A DNA stretch of 64,000 nt, taken from assembly GCF_007874125.1 (NCBI RefSeq), contig NZ_CP040128.1, forward strand, positions 1,116,001-1,180,000, read 5' to 3'. The stretch is from Noviherbaspirillum sp. UKPF54. GTDB taxonomy: Bacteria > Pseudomonadota > Gammaproteobacteria > Burkholderiales > Burkholderiaceae_D. Position 1 is the stretch's first letter. The number at the start of each line of letters is the position of its first letter. A program made the position numbers and the translations under genes. Shown here in pieces: positions 36,150 to 45,559 of this stretch. The notes below the pieces were generated by a model. The model had not been told where the DNA came from. It made no database searches and worked only from the letters and a program-made list of their open reading frames with translations.

Positions 36150-36197
36150 TCATTGAAAATCAATGATTTAATTTTGGTTATATGTCTTATATAAGAC
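36150..36197 (+). promoter_or_regulatory. aceA promoter with two palindromes
   Basis: TTGAAA (36154-36159), 18-base spacer, TTATAT (36178-36183) is a plausible promoter. A 7-bp inverted repeat TCATTGA/TCAATGA (36150-36166) covers the -35 and a perfect 14-bp palindrome GTCTTATATAAGAC (36184-36197) covers the start site, a position suited to a repressor. The leader to the ATG is about 90 bases and pyrimidine-rich. Confidence 0.6.
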
Positions 36198-36282
36198 CTT
36201 GTTGCCTCGCAAAAAAGCGCCTATCATTCTCCCATCAAGTTTTCTTTTTTCTTTTCACTCGCTTCCCCATAGGAGAATGACC

Positions 36283-37593
36283 ATGGCAACTCGCGAAGAA
36301 CAAATCAAGGCACTCGAAAAAGACTGGGCTGAAAACCCGCGCTGGAAAGGCATCAAGCGTAACTACTCCGCAGCAGACGTTGTCCGCCTGCGTGGTTCCA
36401 AGCAGATCGAGTACACGCTCGCAAAGGAAGGCGCCGAGAAGCTGTGGGCGAAGGTTAACGGCGGCGCCAAGAAGGGCTACGTGAACGCATTCGGCGCCAT
36501 CACCGCTGGCCAGGCAATGCAGCAGGCCAAGGCTGGCCTGGAAGCCGTGTACCTGTCGGGCTGGCAAGTTGCTGCCGACGGCAACACCTCCGAAACCATG
36601 TACCCCGACCAGTCGCTGTACGCATACGACTCCGTGCCGACCATGGTTCGCCGCATCAACAACACCTTCAAGCGTGCCGACGAAATCCAGTGGTCCCGTG
36701 GCGTCAACCCGGGCGATGCAGGCTTTATCGACTACTTCCTGCCGATCGTTGCTGACGCTGAAGCCGGTTTCGGCGGCGTGCTGAACGCCTTCGAACTGAT
36801 GAAGAACATGATCGCTGCCGGCGCAGCAGGCGTGCACTTCGAAGACCAGCTGGCTGCCGTGAAGAAGTGCGGCCACATGGGCGGCAAGGTTCTGGTCCCG
36901 ACCCAGGAAGCGATCGAGAAGCTGGTTTCTGCCCGTTTCGCAGCCGACGTCATGGGCGTGCCGACTATCGTTCTGGCTCGTACCGACGCTGAAGCGGCTA
37001 ACCTGATCACTTCCGACCACGACGCCAACGACAAGCCGTTCCTGACTGGCGAGCGTACCCAGGAAGGTTTCTACCGCGTCAAGAACGGTCTGGAGCAAGC
37101 GATCAGCCGTGGCGTTGCATACGCGCCGTACGCTGACCTGGTATGGTGCGAAACCGGAACGCCGGATCTGGGCTTTGCCCGCGAATTCGCGCAAGCCGTG
37201 CACGAGAAGTGCCCGGGCAAGCTGCTGTCCTACAACTGCTCGCCGTCCTTCAACTGGAAGAAGAACCTCGACGACAAGACGATCGCCGAATTCCAGGACA
37301 AGCTGTCCGAACTGGGCTACAAGTATCAGTTCATCACGCTGGCCGGTATCCACGTCAACTGGTTCAACACCTTCCAGTTCGCGCACGCTTACGCTCGTGG
37401 CGAAGGCATGAAGCACTATGTGAACATGGTGCAGGAGCCGGAATTCGCAGCACGCGAAAAAGGCTACACCTTCGTGTCGCACCAGCAGGAAGTCGGCGCA
37501 GGCTACTTCGACGACGTGACCACCGTGATCCAGGGCGGTTCGTCTTCCGTGAAGGCACTGACCGGTTCGACCGAAGAAGAACAGTTCCACTGA
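36283..37593 (+). CDS. aceA: isocitrate lyase
   Basis: First enzyme of the glyoxylate shunt, cleaving isocitrate to succinate and glyoxylate; 436 residues. The ATG at 36283 is chosen because AGGAG (36271-36275) is seven bases upstream; the ATG at 36277 is only one base from it. The catalytic loop [13 protein letters not shown] and the substrate segments SPSFNWKK and [14 protein letters not shown] are intact. Codon use is cleaner (more C/T-ending preferred codons) than in neighbours, suggesting high expression on acetate or fatty acids. Confidence 0.96.
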   Translation: MATREEQIKALEKDWAENPRWKGIKRNYSAADVVRLRGSKQIEYTLAKEGAEKLWAKVNGGAKKGYVNAFGAITAGQAMQQAKAGLEAVYLSGWQVAADGNTSETMYPDQSLYAYDSVPTMVRRINNTFKRADEIQWSRGVNPGDAGFIDYFLPIVADAEAGFGGVLNAFELMKNMIAAGAAGVHFEDQLAAVKKCGHMGGKVLVPTQEAIEKLVSARFAADVMGVPTIVLARTDAEAANLITSDHDANDKPFLTGERTQEGFYRVKNGLEQAISRGVAYAPYADLVWCETGTPDLGFAREFAQAVHEKCPGKLLSYNCSPSFNWKKNLDDKTIAEFQDKLSELGYKYQFITLAGIHVNWFNTFQFAHAYARGEGMKHYVNMVQEPEFAAREKGYTFVSHQQEVGAGYFDDVTTVIQGGSSSVKALTGSTEEEQFH

Positions 37594-37612
37594 TCTTCGC
37601 CGGCTCGGCATC

Positions 37613-37641
37613 AAAACCGCACCTTGGGGTGCGGTTTTTTT
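37613..37641 (+). terminator. aceA terminator
   Basis: An 11-bp perfect stem AAAACCGCACC (37613-37623) / GGTGCGGTTTT (37628-37638), TTGG loop, T7 run. Confidence 0.94.
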
Positions 37642-37715
37642 ATTTGTGGCTGCGCCAGCCAGTTAGCTTGTTACAATGGCGCCTCTTCATTTCCCCGCCT
37701 TATCTGTAAATCCCT

Positions 37716-38633
37716 ATGCTGAGCTACCGCCACGCCTTCCACGCAGGCAATCATGCCGACGTGCTCAAACACACCGTTCTGATCCAGCTGCTGCGTTACC
37801 TCGGCCAAAAGGATGCCGCCTACATGTACATCGATACCCATGCCGGCGCGGGTGTGTATGAGCTGGATACCGGTTATGCGGCCAAGAGCGCCGAATATGA
37901 AACCGGCATTGCCAGGCTGTGGGAGCGCAAGGACTTGCCTCCGGCGCTGGGCGAATACCTGCAGCTCGTCAAGGAGATGAATCCGAGCGGAAAAATGCGT
38001 TATTACCCGGGATCGCCCTACTGCGCCGAAAAGGTGCTGCGCGAACAGGATCGCATCCGGCTGTTCGAATTGCACCCGAGCGACGGCAAGATCCTGGAGG
38101 ACAATTTCCGCAAGCTGGAGGCGCATGCCGCCGCACAGGGACAGCGTTCCGGAGCGCGCGGCAAGCGCGTGATGATCCAGAAGGGGGACGGCTTTACCGG
38201 CTTGAAAGCGCTGTTGCCGCCGCCGTCGCGGCGCGGCCTGGTGCTGATCGATCCGCCATACGAAGTCAAGGACGATTATCGCAAGGTGAAGGAAACGCTC
38301 GACGACGCCTTGAAGCGCTTCGCGACCGGCACCTATGCAGTGTGGTATCCGGTGCTGCAGCGCATGGAGTCGCGCCAGCTGCCGGACAAGCTCAAGCGCC
38401 TGCCGGCCAACGGATGGCTGAACGTGACGCTGTCGGTCAGCGGTCCGGCTCCCGACGGGTTCGGATTGCGCAGCAGCGGCATGTTCATCATCAATCCGCC
38501 CTGGACGCTGGAGCCGATGCTGCGCGAGCTGATGCCTTACCTGGTGGCCGCGCTCGGCACCGATGACAAGGCCGGATTTACGCTGGAATCCGGCGCGACC
38601 GTGACACCGCACACCGGCACGCGCCGCACCTGA
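37716..38633 (+). CDS. rlmJ: 23S rRNA (adenine-2030-N6)-methyltransferase RlmJ
   Basis: SAM-dependent methyltransferase acting on A2030 of 23S rRNA; 305 residues, somewhat longer than the E. coli protein (280). The N-terminus MLSYRHAFHAGNHADVLKH is the family hallmark; the SAM site is near DTHAGAGVYEL, and the N6-adenine motif IV is LIDPPYE (about 178-184). A TACAAT lies at 37672-37677 as a possible -10. The C-terminus has a short extra tail after the conserved core. Confidence 0.94.
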   Translation: MLSYRHAFHAGNHADVLKHTVLIQLLRYLGQKDAAYMYIDTHAGAGVYELDTGYAAKSAEYETGIARLWERKDLPPALGEYLQLVKEMNPSGKMRYYPGSPYCAEKVLREQDRIRLFELHPSDGKILEDNFRKLEAHAAAQGQRSGARGKRVMIQKGDGFTGLKALLPPPSRRGLVLIDPPYEVKDDYRKVKETLDDALKRFATGTYAVWYPVLQRMESRQLPDKLKRLPANGWLNVTLSVSGPAPDGFGLRSSGMFIINPPWTLEPMLRELMPYLVAALGTDDKAGFTLESGATVTPHTGTRRT

Positions 38634-38907
38634 ACTGCGCGGCTGACCGCCGGAAATGGCATTTCCGGCTGCGGTACGTTAATTGCATGTTCGTCGGGCA
38701 GATATGCCGGCATGAGGCGGCATTGCGTATTTTCCTGGGGCGGTTGCGTTCTTGTTCGTCGGACTGCATGAAAAATCCGGCTTCCATCGATAGAAAATAC
38801 AAACCGTAAAACGGGTTCATGCCCGGCGGTGTCTATGCAATTCCGCTGTCGGCGCCGGCGCAGGCGTGTTCTGCGCGAATCCAGCCAAGAGGAGCGCCAA
38901 TTCGTTG
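38634..38907. other. intergenic region, hairpin after rlmJ
   Basis: It holds a 9-bp perfect hairpin GCCGGAAAT (38649-38657) / ATTTCCGGC (38661-38669) without a T run, so not a typical terminator. The rest shows no gene I can support. Confidence 0.5.
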
Positions 38908-40197
38908 ATGAATGATCTCGTTCTCCGCTCTTTTTCTCAAACCCCGCTGCCTTTGCATCGCGCCAAGGAATTCTTTCTTGCGCGCCAACCCATTCTGGAT
39001 CGCAATCAGGATCTGGTCGCCTATGAATTGTTGTTCCGCACAGGAGCCGACGGTCCGGCTGATGTCACTGATGACGTTTATGCGACGGCATCGGTGATCG
39101 CGCATGCATCGGAGCTCGGGTTGGAGAATGTGGTCGGTACGCTGCCCGGCTTCGTCAACGTCGATGCGGCCGTGCTGATGAGCGATTTCATCCAGTTCCT
39201 GCCCAGGGATAAGGTCGTGCTGGAGGTGCTGGAGACCGTCGAGGCCACCGATGAAATCGTCGCGCGCATCGATCAGCTGTCGAAGGCGGGATATGTGTTC
39301 GCGCTCGACGACGTGGTGGCGGAGTCAGGCAGCGTCCGAAGGCTGTTGCCCATGGCTCGGATCGTCAAGATCGATATCAGCGGCATGAGCGAGAGCGCGT
39401 TGCGCGCCCTGAGCGCTCGCTTCATCCAATCAGGGAAAAAACTGTTGGCCGAAAAGGTGGAAAACCTGGGGCAGTTCCACCAGTGCCTTGAGCTCGGCTT
39501 CGCCTATTTCCAGGGCTATTATTTTGCGAAGCCGTTTGTTTTGACGGGTAAAAAACTGTCGCCCTCGCAGATGACGATCGTCCGCCTGATGGCGCAAATT
39601 ACCGAAAATGCGGACAGTGCCGATCTGGAGCGCAGTATCAAGCAGGATGCGGCGCTGGCCTTGCCGTTGCTGCGTCTTGCCAACGCGCCGGCGGCAGGCG
39701 CGGCACAGGGCGTCGATTCGATCGGGCACGCGCTCGCCGTGCTCGACAAGCGGCAACTGCACCGCTGGCTGCAGATCCTCCTGTACGCCGAACCTGGCAA
39801 GGCAGTGCATGCGGCGTCGCCCCTGCTGACTCTGGCGAGTACGCGCGGGCGGTTGCTGGAGCTGATCGCAGCTAAAATTCGGCAGGGCGATCGCCATGCT
39901 GCCGACGTCGCATTCACTGTCGGCACCATGTCGCTGATGGATGCCTTGTTCGGCATGCCGATGGAAAAAATCCTGGAACAGGTTTCGGTCTCCAAGGACG
40001 TGCGCGATGCTTTGCTGGTGCGGCAGGGCTTTTATGGCGATTTGTTGAGGCTGGCCGAATCGGTCGAGCAGTTCAGGGAGCCGGAGCCCGCGATTGCGCC
40101 GCTGCTGAGGAAGCTGAGTTTGTCGGGCGAAGATTTCTATGCGCTTCAGCTGGCTGCGTACAAATGGAGCAATCGTGTCACCGATGGTGCGAATTAG
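38908..40197 (+). CDS. EAL-HDOD signalling protein, catalytically degenerate EAL
   Basis: A 429-residue protein with an N-terminal EAL fold (about 15-210) and C-terminal HDOD domain (about 215-410), the YuxH/CdgJ architecture. The phosphodiesterase residues are missing: the EAL motif reads ELLFR and the DDFGTGYS segment reads DDVVAESG. It probably does not cleave c-di-GMP; relatives act in motility or surface behaviour. The ATG at 38908 is the likely start, with GGAG about 14 bases upstream; a GTG at 38866 is possible. Confidence 0.85.
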   Translation: MNDLVLRSFSQTPLPLHRAKEFFLARQPILDRNQDLVAYELLFRTGADGPADVTDDVYATASVIAHASELGLENVVGTLPGFVNVDAAVLMSDFIQFLPRDKVVLEVLETVEATDEIVARIDQLSKAGYVFALDDVVAESGSVRRLLPMARIVKIDISGMSESALRALSARFIQSGKKLLAEKVENLGQFHQCLELGFAYFQGYYFAKPFVLTGKKLSPSQMTIVRLMAQITENADSADLERSIKQDAALALPLLRLANAPAAGAAQGVDSIGHALAVLDKRQLHRWLQILLYAEPGKAVHAASPLLTLASTRGRLLELIAAKIRQGDRHAADVAFTVGTMSLMDALFGMPMEKILEQVSVSKDVRDALLVRQGFYGDLLRLAESVEQFREPEPAIAPLLRKLSLSGEDFYALQLAAYKWSNRVTDGAN

Positions 40198-40241
40198 GAC
40201 GGTCCCGTCCTGGCGCAGAATCGATATGCGCCGCATGGCGC

Positions 40242-40247
40242 TACAAT
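40242..40247 (+). promoter_or_regulatory. -10 element just before greB
   Basis: TACAAT ends eight bases before the ATG at 40256, so transcription would begin one or two bases before the start codon; no ribosome site is present. Confidence 0.45.
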
Positions 40248-40255
40248 GACGCATT

Positions 40256-40807
40256 ATGAGCAAAGCATTTGTCAAAGAAAGCGAAGACGACGACGATCTG
40301 GAAGGCGCGCTGCCTGCCATCCCCGCCGGGACCAAGAACTACATGACGCCGCAGGGACATGCGCGCATGAAGCAGGAGCTGCTGCATCTGATCGATGTCG
40401 AGCGTCCGGAAGTGGTGAAGATCGTATCGTGGGCTGCGTCCAACGGCGACCGTTCCGAGAACGGCGACTACATATACGGCAAGCGCCGCCTGCGCGAGAT
40501 CGATCGCCGCATCCGTTTCCTGACCAAGCGCCTCGACATCGCCGAGGTGGTCGATCCGAGCGTGCATCACGGCAGCGACCAGATCTTTTTCGGCGCGACA
40601 GTCACCTATGAAAACCAGGCCGGTGAAGAGCATACGGTCACCATCGTCGGCATCGACGAGCTGGACCCGCTCAATGGCAAGATCAGCTGGATTTCGCCGG
40701 TGGCGCGGGCCCTGACCAAGGCGCGCGAGGGCGATGCCGTGGTGCTGCGCACTCCGTCCGGCATGGATGAGCTGACGATACTCGAAGTGCGCTATCCGGC
40801 GCCGTAG
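40256..40807 (+). CDS. greB: transcription elongation factor GreB
   Basis: Secondary-channel factor that stimulates transcript cleavage by backtracked RNA polymerase; 183 residues, about 25 longer than E. coli GreB because of an acidic N-terminal extension (DDDD near residue 12). The coiled-coil tip with catalytic acids is in ASNGDRSENGDYIYGKRRLREID and the C-terminal FKBP-like domain has KISWISPVARAL. GreB rather than GreA by the basic coiled coil and ISWISPVA. Confidence 0.94.
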   Translation: MSKAFVKESEDDDDLEGALPAIPAGTKNYMTPQGHARMKQELLHLIDVERPEVVKIVSWAASNGDRSENGDYIYGKRRLREIDRRIRFLTKRLDIAEVVDPSVHHGSDQIFFGATVTYENQAGEEHTVTIVGIDELDPLNGKISWISPVARALTKAREGDAVVLRTPSGMDELTILEVRYPAP

Positions 40808-40833
40808 GCAATCCCGTATGGACGAAAGCGATG

Positions 40834-40864
40834 CCCTTGCAGTCTCGCGGCTGCAAGGGTTTTT
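40834..40864 (+). terminator. greB terminator
   Basis: A 9-bp stem CCCTTGCAG (40834-40842) / CTGCAAGGG (40851-40859), 8-base loop, T5 run. Confidence 0.9.
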
Positions 40865-40957
40865 CTTTTGTGGGCGGTTGTCGGGGGCGTCAACATGCCG
40901 TCATGTATTCGGCATAGAATTTGCTGAATTGAAAGTTTTTAAATAGCTGGCTTATTC

Positions 40958-42307
40958 ATGGCGATCATCTATCCAAATCTGAACCATGCCTTGCGCGTAC
41001 CCCTGGCCGCAGAAGTCCATTCGCGTCCTTACCTGCGGCTGGAAGCGCCGGAAAGCCTGACCCATCTTGCAGTGTATGCGCGCGATGGAGCGCGTTCCGC
41101 CAGCAACAATGCCGCCGCCCAGCACATGCTGCTTTCGGCGCTGTGCGCGCATTTCGGCGTCACCGCGCCGGTGTCCGACGCCAAGTACTTTTTTCATGAC
41201 TTCGGCCGCTTCCGGCTGAAATGGGAATGCCATACCGAGTTTGCGACCTATACTTTTGCACAGCGCCATGAAGCCGATCTGCCTCTGGCGGAAGCGTTCG
41301 AACGCGTTCCGTTGTTCCACCTGCCGCAGGAATGGCTGGCCGGCTTGCAGGGCAAGGTCATGGTCGCAGCGCATGTCGTGCTCGACCGCACGCGTGGCGC
41401 CAGCGATGCCTTTGCCGCCGGCTTGCGGCGCGTTTTTGAGGGGAACAACCTGGTCGGCAGCCGCGTACTGCAGGGCGGCGAGCTGTGGACGGATTTCCTG
41501 ATCCAGTCCGACGGCTTCAGCCGCTTCGTGGTGCGCGACGTCGGCCTGCACGAACAACAGTCCGGGCGCCTTGTGCAGCGCGTGCTGGAGATCGAAACCT
41601 ACCGCATGATGGCCTTGCTCGGCCTGCCTCACGCGCAGCAAGCCACGCCGGTGCTCAATGCGATCGAGGGAGAACTGGCCGCGCTGACCGTGGAGATGGT
41701 CGACGGCGTCATCGCCGACGCGCATGCGCTATCCGCAGCCGACACCGATCGCGAGCAGGCCCTGCTCAATACGATCACCGGCCTGGCGGCACGCATCGAA
41801 AAGCTCGCCCTCGACAACAGCTACCGCTTTTCGGCTTCGCAAGCCTACTTCCGGTTGGTCGACGCGCGCATCGACGAACTGCGCGAGACGCGCATCGAAG
41901 GCTTTCCGACGGTGGGTGAATTCATGGACCGGCGCCTGACGCCGGCGATGAACACCTGCGCCTCGATTGCGCGGCGCCAGGAAGCGCTGGCCGAGCGCAT
42001 CGCGCACACCAATGACTTGTTGCGCACGCGCGTGGGCATCGTGCAGGAACACCAGAACCGGCAGATCCTGCAATCGATGAACGCGCGCGCGGCGCAGCAG
42101 CTGCGCCTGCAGCAGGCGGTCGAGGGGCTGTCTGTGGCGGCGATTTCGTATTACATGGTCGGCCTGTTCGGCTACGCGGGGAAGGCGGCCAAGGCCATCG
42201 GCTGGCCGGTCAATCCGGACTTGCTCACCGGCGCACTGGTGCCGGTGGTCGCCGCCGGAGTGTGGCTCGGCCTGCGCAGGATGCACAGGCAGATACACGG
42301 CGCGTAG
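40958..42307 (+). CDS. DUF3422 family membrane-anchored protein
   Basis: A 449-residue protein of the DUF3422 family, common in proteobacteria and of unknown function. The N-terminal part is globular (HSRPYLRLEAPESLTHLAVY), the middle is helical and charged (about 215-390), and two hydrophobic helices lie at the C-terminus (about 385-405 and 420-440), so it is probably inner-membrane anchored with the bulk in the cytoplasm. Single gene, convergent with spoT. I can say no more on function. Confidence 0.88.
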   Translation: MAIIYPNLNHALRVPLAAEVHSRPYLRLEAPESLTHLAVYARDGARSASNNAAAQHMLLSALCAHFGVTAPVSDAKYFFHDFGRFRLKWECHTEFATYTFAQRHEADLPLAEAFERVPLFHLPQEWLAGLQGKVMVAAHVVLDRTRGASDAFAAGLRRVFEGNNLVGSRVLQGGELWTDFLIQSDGFSRFVVRDVGLHEQQSGRLVQRVLEIETYRMMALLGLPHAQQATPVLNAIEGELAALTVEMVDGVIADAHALSAADTDREQALLNTITGLAARIEKLALDNSYRFSASQAYFRLVDARIDELRETRIEGFPTVGEFMDRRLTPAMNTCASIARRQEALAERIAHTNDLLRTRVGIVQEHQNRQILQSMNARAAQQLRLQQAVEGLSVAAISYYMVGLFGYAGKAAKAIGWPVNPDLLTGALVPVVAAGVWLGLRRMHRQIHGA

Positions 42308-42331
42308 AAGAGGAGAAGAAGGGGCGGAGAC

Positions 42332-44599
42332 CTAGCCGCGCTCGCGCAGGATGCGGGTCACGCCCGGTATCTTGCGCACATTGCGCATCAGGCGGGCCAG
42401 ATGCACGCGGTCCTCCACCTGAACGGTAAAGCGCAGCAGCTTCATCAGGGTGTCCTTGTCGTCGTCCATGCCGACATAGGTGATGTTGGCGTCCGATTCG
42501 CCGATTTCCGCGGCCACGCGCGCCAGCACGCCTTTCTCGTTGCGCACCAGGACCCGCAGGCGGCAGTCGAAGCGCCGGTTGAGGTCCGCGCCCCAAATCA
42601 GCTCGATCCAGCGGTCGGGCTCCTTGAGGCGCTGGCGCTTCGCGTAATCGCAATCGTTCGCGTGCACGCTGATGCCCTGGTCGCGCTTGAGCTGGCCGAT
42701 GATCGCGTCGCCCGGAATCGGCTGGCAACACGGGGCGAGTTGCACAGACACGCCTTCATTGCCAGAGATGGTGACCGGGTCGAGCTTGCCGGGGATGTCG
42801 GCGTCGACGTCCGGCAGCGGCATGCCCGACTCGCTTTCGATCAGGCCGCGGATATGCCGCGCCACCAGTGTCGCCATGCGCTTGCCGACGCCGATGTCGG
42901 CGTACAGTTCGTCGAGCGACTTCGCGCTGGACTCGTTGAGTAGTTTTTCCGTCAGCGGTTCGGGGAGTGCCGGGCTGATGTGCACTGCGTTGAGCGCCTG
43001 CGCTAGCAGCCGTTTGCCGAGTTCGGTCGATTCCGACAGGTTGACGGTGCGCAGATGATGGCGGATTGCCGAGCGCGCCTTGCCGGTACGGACGAACGTG
43101 AGCCAGTTGGGGCTTGGGCGCGAGGAGGGCGCGGTGGTGATCTCGACGATGTCGCCGTTGCGCAGTTCGCTGCGCAATGCGGCCGGCTCGTGGTTGATCT
43201 TCGCTGCGATCGCCTGGTCGCCGATGTCGGTGTGAATCGTGTATGCAAAGTCGAGCACGGTGGCGCCGCGCGGCAGCGCGATAATCTGCGACTTCGGCGT
43301 GAATACGTAGACCGAATCGGGGAACAGGTCGACCTTCACGTGTTCAAGGAATTCGGCCGAGTCGCCGGTCTGCTTCTGGATGTCGAGCAGCGACTGCAGC
43401 CACGCGTGGGTGCGCTGCTGCAGGTCGGTCAGGCTTGCTTCCTCGTCCTTGTACAGCCAGTGCGCCGCCACGCCGGCTTCGGCCACGCGGTGCATTTCCT
43501 GGGTGCGGATCTGGAATTCGACCGGCGTGCCGTACGGGCCGATCAGCGTGGTGTGCAGCGACTGGTAGCCATTCATCTTGGGAATGGCGATGTAATCCTT
43601 GAACTTGCCGGGCATCGGCTTGTACAGCGCGTGCAGTGTGCCCAACGCGACATAGCAGTTCGCGAAGCTGTCGACCACGATGCGGAAACCGTACACGTCC
43701 AGCACCTGTGAGAACGACAGGTGCTTGTTGCGCATCTTGCGGTAAATACCGTATAGCGTCTTCTCGCGGCCGTAGACCTGGGCCTGGATGCCGGTGGCGG
43801 CCAGCGTCGTCTTGACCGAGTCGAGAATCTTGCTGACCACCTCGCGCCGGTTGCCGCGCGCGGCCTTCACCGCCTTGGAAAGGGTGCGGTAGCGCACCGG
43901 ATAGAGGTGCGAAAACGACAGGTCCTGCAGTTCGCGGTAGATGTTGTTCAGGCCGAGGCGGTGCGCGATCGGCACATAGACTTCCATCGTCTCGCGCGCG
44001 ATGCGGCGCTTCTTTTCCGGCGACATGAAATCCAGCGTGCGCATGTTGTGCAGCCGGTCGGCCAGCTTGACCAGGATGACGCGCACGTCGCGCGCCATCG
44101 CCAGGAGCATCTTGCGGAAGTTCTCTGCCTGCGCCTCGATCTGGCTCTGGAATTCGATCTTGTCCAGTTTCGACAAGCCGTCGACTAGGGCCGCGACCGG
44201 TGCGCCGAAGCGTTCGATCAATTCTTCCTTGGTGACGTCCTGGTCTTCCATCACGTCATGCAGCAGCGCCGCCATGATCGCCTGCGCGTCGAGCTTCCAG
44301 TCGGCGCAGATCTCGGCGACGGCAATCGGATGGGATATATACGGTTCGCCGGATTTGCGAATCTGGCCCAAGTGCATCTCGTCCGAGAAGCGATACGCCT
44401 CCTTCACCTTCTTCATGTCGGAAGGCGTCAGGTATTCGGACAGCTTATTGATCAGGAGTGTGACCGACGCGACCCCGGTGCTTTGGCCATTCGGATCGGA
44501 TTTTGGAGGGGAATCGGTATTTCGTGATGCCGGGCGATCGGATGCCGCCCGGTTATTGGGCGCAACTGATAGCGTTGAATCCGCAGGTGTCAAGTTCAT
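42332..44599 (-). CDS. spoT: bifunctional (p)ppGpp synthetase/hydrolase SpoT
   Basis: Makes and degrades the alarmone (p)ppGpp; 755 residues. The hydrolase HD domain is intact (LLHDVMEDQDVT, LADRLHNMRTLDF, both with His-Asp), followed by the synthetase domain (YGREKTLYGIYRKM, VYGFRIVVDS, IAIPKMNGYQSLHTTLIGP), a TGS domain (VFTPKSQIIALPRGATVLDFAY), a conserved-Cys region (APCCQPIPGDAIIG) and a C-terminal ACT domain. Both activities are predicted. Downstream of gmk-rpoZ in one unit, the standard order. Confidence 0.96.
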   Translation of the reverse strand: MNLTPADSTLSVAPNNRAASDRPASRNTDSPPKSDPNGQSTGVASVTLLINKLSEYLTPSDMKKVKEAYRFSDEMHLGQIRKSGEPYISHPIAVAEICADWKLDAQAIMAALLHDVMEDQDVTKEELIERFGAPVAALVDGLSKLDKIEFQSQIEAQAENFRKMLLAMARDVRVILVKLADRLHNMRTLDFMSPEKKRRIARETMEVYVPIAHRLGLNNIYRELQDLSFSHLYPVRYRTLSKAVKAARGNRREVVSKILDSVKTTLAATGIQAQVYGREKTLYGIYRKMRNKHLSFSQVLDVYGFRIVVDSFANCYVALGTLHALYKPMPGKFKDYIAIPKMNGYQSLHTTLIGPYGTPVEFQIRTQEMHRVAEAGVAAHWLYKDEEASLTDLQQRTHAWLQSLLDIQKQTGDSAEFLEHVKVDLFPDSVYVFTPKSQIIALPRGATVLDFAYTIHTDIGDQAIAAKINHEPAALRSELRNGDIVEITTAPSSRPSPNWLTFVRTGKARSAIRHHLRTVNLSESTELGKRLLAQALNAVHISPALPEPLTEKLLNESSAKSLDELYADIGVGKRMATLVARHIRGLIESESGMPLPDVDADIPGKLDPVTISGNEGVSVQLAPCCQPIPGDAIIGQLKRDQGISVHANDCDYAKRQRLKEPDRWIELIWGADLNRRFDCRLRVLVRNEKGVLARVAAEIGESDANITYVGMDDDKDTLMKLLRFTVQVEDRVHLARLMRNVRKIPGVTRILRERG

Positions 44600-44635
44600 A
44601 CGGTAAGCATATCAGCTGCATGGTAATGGTGAAAC

Positions 44636-44839
44636 CTAGCTCGGGACTTTTTTCAGCATTTCCATGCCAACCTTGCCACTGGCGATCTCGCGCAGCGCGA
44701 TCACGGTCGGTTTGTCCTTGGCTTCCACCTTTGGGGTGTGGCCTTGCAGCAGCTGGCGTGCGCGGTAGGTGGCTGCCAGAGTCAGCTGGAAGCGGTTCGG
44801 GATTTGTTTGAGGCAATCTTCAATGGTGATACGGGCCAT
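44636..44839 (-). CDS. rpoZ: RNA polymerase omega subunit
   Basis: Smallest RNA polymerase subunit, aids beta-prime folding and forms one ppGpp site; 67 residues from the ATG at 44839. [30 protein letters not shown] is the conserved N-terminus; the upstream open frame to 44929 is not family-like. It lies 22 bases after gmk and 36 before spoT, linking polymerase, GMP kinase and alarmone genes. Confidence 0.96.
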   Translation of the reverse strand: MARITIEDCLKQIPNRFQLTLAATYRARQLLQGHTPKVEAKDKPTVIALREIASGKVGMEMLKKVPS

Positions 44840-44861
44840 TCTTACTCCTAAAAAATCGGTG

Positions 44862-45506
44862 TCAGCTGAGGGCGGCATGAATGCCAAGCTGGGCGAACAG
44901 GGAGGCGTTGCGCGCCGCTTGTTGCGCAAACCGGCAACGAGTCGCTTTGACTATCGCGGTCAGTTCGGACAAAGCAGTCGCAAACTCTTGATTAATAATA
45001 ACATATTCGAACTCCGGGGCGTGCGCGATTTCGCCGCCGGCGGCCAGGATGCGGCGCGTAATCACGTGATCGTCATCCTGCCCGCGCTTTTTCAGACGCT
45101 CTTCCAGCGCGGTGATCGACGGCGGCAGAATGAAGACGCCGACCGCGTGCGGGAAGCGCTTTTTCACCTGCTGAGCGCCTTGCCAGTCGATTTCCAGCAA
45201 GACGTCGGTGCCTGCTTTCATTTGTTCCTCGATCAGCAGGCGCGAGGTGCCGTAGTAATTACCGTGGACTTCGGCCGATTCCAAAAATTCCCCGGCTTCG
45301 CGTCGTTTCAGGAAATCGTCGACCGAGGTGAAATAGTATTCGCGGCCGTGCTGCTCCAGCGGACGCGGCTGGCGCGTCGTAAACGAGATGGACAGCTTGA
45401 TGGCCGGTTCCTGTGCCAGGAGCGCGTTGACTAGCGTGGATTTGCCCGCGCCGGAAGGCGCGACTACCATGAACAGGCTGCCGGAGGAAGAGCGGGCGTC
45501 GGACAT
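44862..45506 (-). CDS. gmk: guanylate kinase
   Basis: Phosphorylates GMP to GDP; 214 residues from the ATG at 45506, which has GGGAG upstream. P-loop [11 protein letters not shown] (about 15-25), GMP-binding [19 protein letters not shown], and [13 protein letters not shown] are all present. A longer frame to 45530 is not needed. It lies 53 bases after yicC, in the conserved yicC-gmk-rpoZ-spoT block. Confidence 0.96.
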   Translation of the reverse strand: MSDARSSSGSLFMVVAPSGAGKSTLVNALLAQEPAIKLSISFTTRQPRPLEQHGREYYFTSVDDFLKRREAGEFLESAEVHGNYYGTSRLLIEEQMKAGTDVLLEIDWQGAQQVKKRFPHAVGVFILPPSITALEERLKKRGQDDDHVITRRILAAGGEIAHAPEFEYVIINQEFATALSELTAIVKATRCRFAQQAARNASLFAQLGIHAALS

Positions 45507-45559
45507 AGGGCTCCCTGTAGAGTGCTGCAAACGGTTAAAAACGGTTAAAAAGGTTGGAT

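Noticed and set aside
38649..38669. The hairpin after rlmJ as a terminator
   Set aside because: A good stem but no T run follows on either strand.
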